DNA from: Spirosoma panaciterrae DSM 21099
Lineage (GTDB): Bacteria; Bacteroidota; Bacteroidia; Cytophagales; Spirosomataceae
NCBI RefSeq assembly: GCF_000374025.1
Contig: NZ_KB893172.1
Location: 554,879-618,878 of the forward strand
DNA: 64,000 nt
Direction of reading: 5' to 3'
Shown: positions 61,296 to 64,000 of the stretch, in pieces
Layout: each line of letters opens with the position of its first letter
How positions within the stretch are numbered: the stretch's first letter is position 1
Notes under the pieces: model-generated
Database searches by the model: none
What the model was told of the DNA's origin: nothing
The model's input: only the letters and a program-made list of their open reading frames with translations
Translations under genes and position numbers: made by a program

Positions 61296-61646
61296 ATGGA
61301 AGAGTCAATTAGGATACTTTTTCGATATAAGCATTATTTTGATGAATTTTACACACTTCAGCCGTCAATAGTTCAGAAGAAAATTGACTATGTTCTTTAC
61401 CTATTACAACATGTAGATCGAATACCAGAGAGATTTTTAAAACATATTGAAGGAAGTACAGGGCTTTATGAAATACGCGTGGAAGTGCAGGGGAACATCT
61501 ATCGCATATTTGCTTGTTTTGATGAAGGTAGGTTAATAATTCTCTACAACGGATTTCAGAAAAAATCGCAGAAGACACCTAAGAGCGAGCTTGAACTGGC
61601 GGAGAAATTGATGACTCAGTATTTTAGTGATAAAAAGAAGAAGTAA
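61296..61646 (+). CDS. RelE/HigB-like toxin (Gp49/DUF891 family)
   Basis: 116 residues from ATG 61296 (a TTG six bases earlier is less likely). It starts FRYKHYFDEFYTLQPSIVQKKIDYVLYLLQHVDRIPERFLKHIEGSTGLYEIRVEV, the phage-derived Gp49-like form of RelE toxins, with the strand QGNIYRIFACFDEGRLIILYNGFQKKSQKTP. The Lys-rich end (KKKK) is usual. The antitoxin gene follows after 10 bases. Likely an mRNA interferase, as for HigB; the key Arg and Lys residues seem present (RIFAC, KKSQKTP). Confidence 0.92.
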   Translation: MEESIRILFRYKHYFDEFYTLQPSIVQKKIDYVLYLLQHVDRIPERFLKHIEGSTGLYEIRVEVQGNIYRIFACFDEGRLIILYNGFQKKSQKTPKSELELAEKLMTQYFSDKKKK

Positions 61647-61656
61647 CTTGGGAGCT

Positions 61657-61953
61657 ATGGCTGATAAACCTGTTTTGGCAAATATCGACGAGCATTTTAC
61701 TGGCCAGTATGGGCCTAAAGGAACGGCTGGTCGTAAGCAATTCGAAGAAGAAGCCCGCGCTTTTATGATTGCCGAAATGCTTAAAGAAGAGCGCCGTCTG
61801 GCTAAACTAACCCAAGAAGAATTAGCCCATAAAACGGGTACGAAGAAAAGCCTGATCGCCCGGCTCGAACGGGGGCAAATAGAACTTTCAACTACTATGC
61901 TCAATGTACTTTTTGAAGCAGGTTTTGGAAAAGGTTTTGTATTAAATGATTGA
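61657..61953 (+). CDS. XRE-family antitoxin
   Basis: 98 residues from ATG 61657, with GGAG 3-6 bases upstream of the start; the reading from 61627 would overlap the toxin. The helix-turn-helix spans about 55-90: KLTQEELAHKTGTKKSLIARLERGQIELS. The N-terminal half (GKQFEEEARAFMIAEMLKEER-like helix) is the toxin-binding part. It neutralises the RelE/HigB-like toxin and represses the operon. The order toxin first, antitoxin second is the HigBA order. Confidence 0.92.
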   Translation: MADKPVLANIDEHFTGQYGPKGTAGRKQFEEEARAFMIAEMLKEERRLAKLTQEELAHKTGTKKSLIARLERGQIELSTTMLNVLFEAGFGKGFVLND

Positions 61954-62041
61954 TTAGAAATGGGTTGGGTTGAATGCGCAATGAAATTCGCTTTTGCGTA
62001 CAAGGAATATAAAAAAACAAAAGCAAGAATCAAGAATATGG

Positions 62042-62806
62042 TTAAAGCCTGCCAGCTTCTGGCCAATTACGCCAATCATTGTTGGGCGGTAAGGTGGGTT
62101 TCCAGCAAGCTGGATTTTTAGTTACAAGTACATCTGCAATCATCCGATAGGTTTCATAGTCGCTTGGCTTTATTCCCTCCTTAAACTGGGGAAGGTACTG
62201 CTTATGATGCCATTTGTTAATCCGTATAATACGAGGAAGATTATCGGGTAAACACATCCGTAGTTTGTATTCAGGAGCGAGAAGACTTTCTGAATTTGTA
62301 TCTGCTAAATACCGTACTAGGCTACGGTAATCAATTAATTTGTGGGGGTTTTCAAAATTATTGACCATAATGCCTAGTCTTTCATAATCTTTTGGATTTT
62401 GGTTTACCGGAACAAGATTCCCATGAATCTTAATACTTTTGACGGAGCTATTTAAGTGTCCCTCGCCTTCCGTAATATCACATACGGTTTCAGGGTCGAT
62501 AAGAGGTATATATTTTACGTTATGAGTGAACTGATTATAAGCTCCAGCTTTGTCGAGATTTATCAGACAATTGCCAAAATAGTATAATTCAATACCTGGA
62601 TAGCCCGACCTTGGAGAGAAGCCCGACTTTTCAAAGACAATTGCCCAATGTTCGTCGTTGGCAAATAAAGTCAAAGAACTACCAGCAGTGTAAACATAGG
62701 GGTGCTCAAGATTGAAGAAATTATTATAAGGGTCATTAAAATCAGCCTCGTCAAGAATTGCTAAAATATCAGCAACCGAATAAGAGCTATTTAAATACGA
62801 AGGCAT
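62042..62806 (-). CDS. Hypothetical protein (DUF7003-like)
   Basis: 254 residues from ATG at 62806; the longer reading starts at a TTG. There is no signal peptide or membrane helix. Visible features are SVADILAILDEADF, then LTLFANDEHWAIVFEKSGFSPRSGYPGIELYYFGNC, which resembles the WAIVxExxGYSPRxGxP pattern I associate with DUF7003, and INKWHHKQYLPQFKEGIKPSDYETYRMIADVL near the end. I do not know a function for it. Its DNA is AT-rich (19 of 60 G+C at 62341-62400), and it adjoins a toxin-antitoxin pair. Confidence 0.6.
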   Translation of the reverse strand: MPSYLNSSYSVADILAILDEADFNDPYNNFFNLEHPYVYTAGSSLTLFANDEHWAIVFEKSGFSPRSGYPGIELYYFGNCLINLDKAGAYNQFTHNVKYIPLIDPETVCDITEGEGHLNSSVKSIKIHGNLVPVNQNPKDYERLGIMVNNFENPHKLIDYRSLVRYLADTNSESLLAPEYKLRMCLPDNLPRIIRINKWHHKQYLPQFKEGIKPSDYETYRMIADVLVTKNPACWKPTLPPNNDWRNWPEAGRL

Positions 62807-62910
62807 ATAGGTGATGGTCAATTGGTAGTAGGACAATATGGGAATATAAATAATCAGAATCTATGTCCAAGAGAGAATGCTTACTATGTGGTTTTATCCT
62901 CAAAAATCAG

Positions 62911-62918
62911 TAGATTTG
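62911..62918 (+). promoter_or_regulatory. -7 element upstream of mutS
   Basis: TAGATTTG fits TAnnTTTG and lies 25 bases before the GTG at 62943. It lies downstream of the ATG at 62886, which therefore would not be transcribed from it; this favours GTG as the start. No good -33 match. Confidence 0.4.
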
Positions 62919-62942
62919 TTTAGTACAATCCGACGGAAATCA

Positions 62943-64000
62943 GTGAAAACCGCTAATGCCGCAAAGCCACAAACGAAGAAGAACGAAACTCCTCTCAACC
63001 GCCAATACAACCAGATCAAAGCCAAATATCCCGGTGCCCTGCTGCTTTTTCGGGTCGGTGATTTCTACGAAACTTTCGGCGAAGATGCGGTAAAAACCAG
63101 TAAGATTCTGGGTATTACGCTTACCAAACGCAACAATGGAGGCTCTAATGAAGAGCTGGCTGGCTTTCCCCATCATTCGCTGGATACACACTTGCCCAAG
63201 CTGGTTCGGGCGGGCGAACGTGTAGCCATTTGCGACCAGTTGGAGGACCCGGCACTCGCCAAAGGGATTGTTCGACGTGGGGTTACCGAGCTGGTAACAC
63301 CCGGTGTTTCATTCAACGACAACGTACTCGATACCCGACGGAATAACTACCTGGCAGCCGTTCATTTTGGAAAAGGTGGGGCAGGCCATTCGGATGAACA
63401 GTTTGGCGTATCGTTTCTGGATATTTCGACAGGCGAGTTTCTGGCCTCGCAGGGGAATGCGGCTTATGTCGATAAACTACTTCAAAGTTTCAATCCGTCG
63501 GAAGTACTTTATTGCAAGCGCAATCGGCAGGAGTTTGGGGCTTTGTTTGGCGATAAGTTTCACACCTTTACGCTCGAAGACTGGGCCTTTACCTACGATT
63601 TCGGCTATAATTTTCTGAAACAGCATTTTCAGACTACCTCCCTGAAAGGATTCGGCATTGAAGGATTACCCGACGGGATTATAGCGGCCGGGGTAATTCT
63701 CCACTACCTGAATGAAACGGAGCATAAAGACCTTCAGCATATTACCCGAGTAACCCGACTCGAAGAAGATCGCTACGTTTGGCTCGACCGATTTACCATC
63801 CGAAACCTTGAACTGACAACAGCACAGCAGGAAGGGGGCGTTCCGCTCATTCAAATTCTTGATCAGACCGTTACGCCAATGGGCGCCCGGCTGCTTCGTA
63901 AATGGTTGAGCCTTCCCCTGAAAGAGAAAGCTCTGATCGATGAGCGGCTCAGCATGGTTGAGTTATTGGTGAACGAACTCGACCTGACCGACACGCTGGT
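62943..64000 (+). CDS. mutS: DNA mismatch repair protein MutS, N-terminal part
   Basis: The frame runs open to the window end (352 codons seen of about 870 expected). The mismatch-binding domain starts PLNRQYNQIKAKYPGALLLFRVGDFYETFGEDA with the Phe-x-Glu (FYETFGEDA) mismatch-contact motif, then LGITLTKRN, AGFPHHSLDTHLPKLV, VAICDQLEDP, KGIVRRGVTELVTPG; the connector and lever parts follow, with RNLELT and GARLLRKWLSLPL. It recognises base mismatches and short loops. A GTG start at 62943 gives a short Lys-rich lead-in; an ATG at 62886 is the alternative. Confidence 0.97.
   Translation, partial: MKTANAAKPQTKKNETPLNRQYNQIKAKYPGALLLFRVGDFYETFGEDAVKTSKILGITLTKRNNGGSNEELAGFPHHSLDTHLPKLVRAGERVAICDQLEDPALAKGIVRRGVTELVTPGVSFNDNVLDTRRNNYLAAVHFGKGGAGHSDEQFGVSFLDISTGEFLASQGNAAYVDKLLQSFNPSEVLYCKRNRQEFGALFGDKFHTFTLEDWAFTYDFGYNFLKQHFQTTSLKGFGIEGLPDGIIAAGVILHYLNETEHKDLQHITRVTRLEEDRYVWLDRFTIRNLELTTAQQEGGVPLIQILDQTVTPMGARLLRKWLSLPLKEKALIDERLSMVELLVNELDLTDTL

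Noticed and set aside
62886..62942. ATG start for mutS at 62886
   Set aside because: The added residues are unlike MutS starts and the TAGATTTG element lies inside them; kept only as alternative.

Overview
The window is chromosomal DNA from a Bacteroidota member of the order Cytophagales, most likely a Spirosoma-like genus. The evidence is several SusC/SusD pairs, type IX secretion (T9SS) sorting tails, a gldA gliding gene, LytTR regulators, weak Shine-Dalgarno sites and promoters of the Bacteroidota form TTTG-N19-TAnnTTTG. Base composition is about 50 % GC with AT-rich patches. No rRNA, tRNA, CRISPR array or intact insertion sequence was seen.

Layout. 1-19.2 kb is a nutrient-capture and secreted-enzyme region. 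It holds the tail of one SusD, a complete SusC/SusD pair, then a five-gene operon (SusC, SusD, two lipoproteins, a secreted M43 metalloprotease) closed by a strong terminator, an esterase-GH9 cellulase fusion and a CotH-like T9SS cargo protein. 19.2-31.9 kb carries small stress and metabolic genes: PfpI amidase, AraC regulator, DinB, SnoaL-like, glycosyltransferase, a sugar isomerase-DUF1080 pair, a MoeB-rhodanese fusion, a flippase-like protein with RfaE2, a zinc peptidase, a lipoprotein methyltransferase and an amino-acid permease. 31.9-50.7 kb is mostly core: gldA, aroB, an MFS transporter, clpB, an envelope cluster (TspO-like, SDR with a membrane tail, DUF937-OmpA), xseB/xseA, pheS, two orphan LytTR proteins, an outer-membrane barrel and radA. 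50.8-59 kb contains an AraC regulator divergent from an apparent sugar-oxidation operon: a DTEase-type epimerase, a Gfo/Idh/MocA oxidoreductase and a 1256-residue ThuA-dehydrogenase-HEAT-CARDB-azurin fusion. 59-64 kb has an orphan histidine kinase, a histone H1-like protein, an RNA methyltransferase, an AT-rich islet with a toxin-antitoxin pair and an unknown gene, and the 5' part of mutS, which runs off the window.

How the genes may work together. SusC/SusD pairs import oligomers across the outer membrane. The protease, cellulase/esterase and CotH-like proteins are secreted or surface partners. The two TIM-barrel isomerases, the DUF1080 protein, the Gfo/Idh/MocA oxidoreductase and the ThuA-dehydrogenase fusion fit an oxidative (3-keto-type) glycoside route; this is inference from family co-occurrence.

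The most unusual features are: (i) a set of intergenic palindromes with a purine-rich 5' arm, built from short repeated words, five of which end within about 12 bases of a start codon; one also writes the C-terminus of a protein; (ii) the dehydrogenase fusion whose C-terminus is a complete azurin-type copper site with no haem-c motif; (iii) the esterase-GH9 fusion lacking the T9SS tail its neighbours carry; and (iv) a Gfo/Idh/MocA protein lacking the usual EKP lysine.
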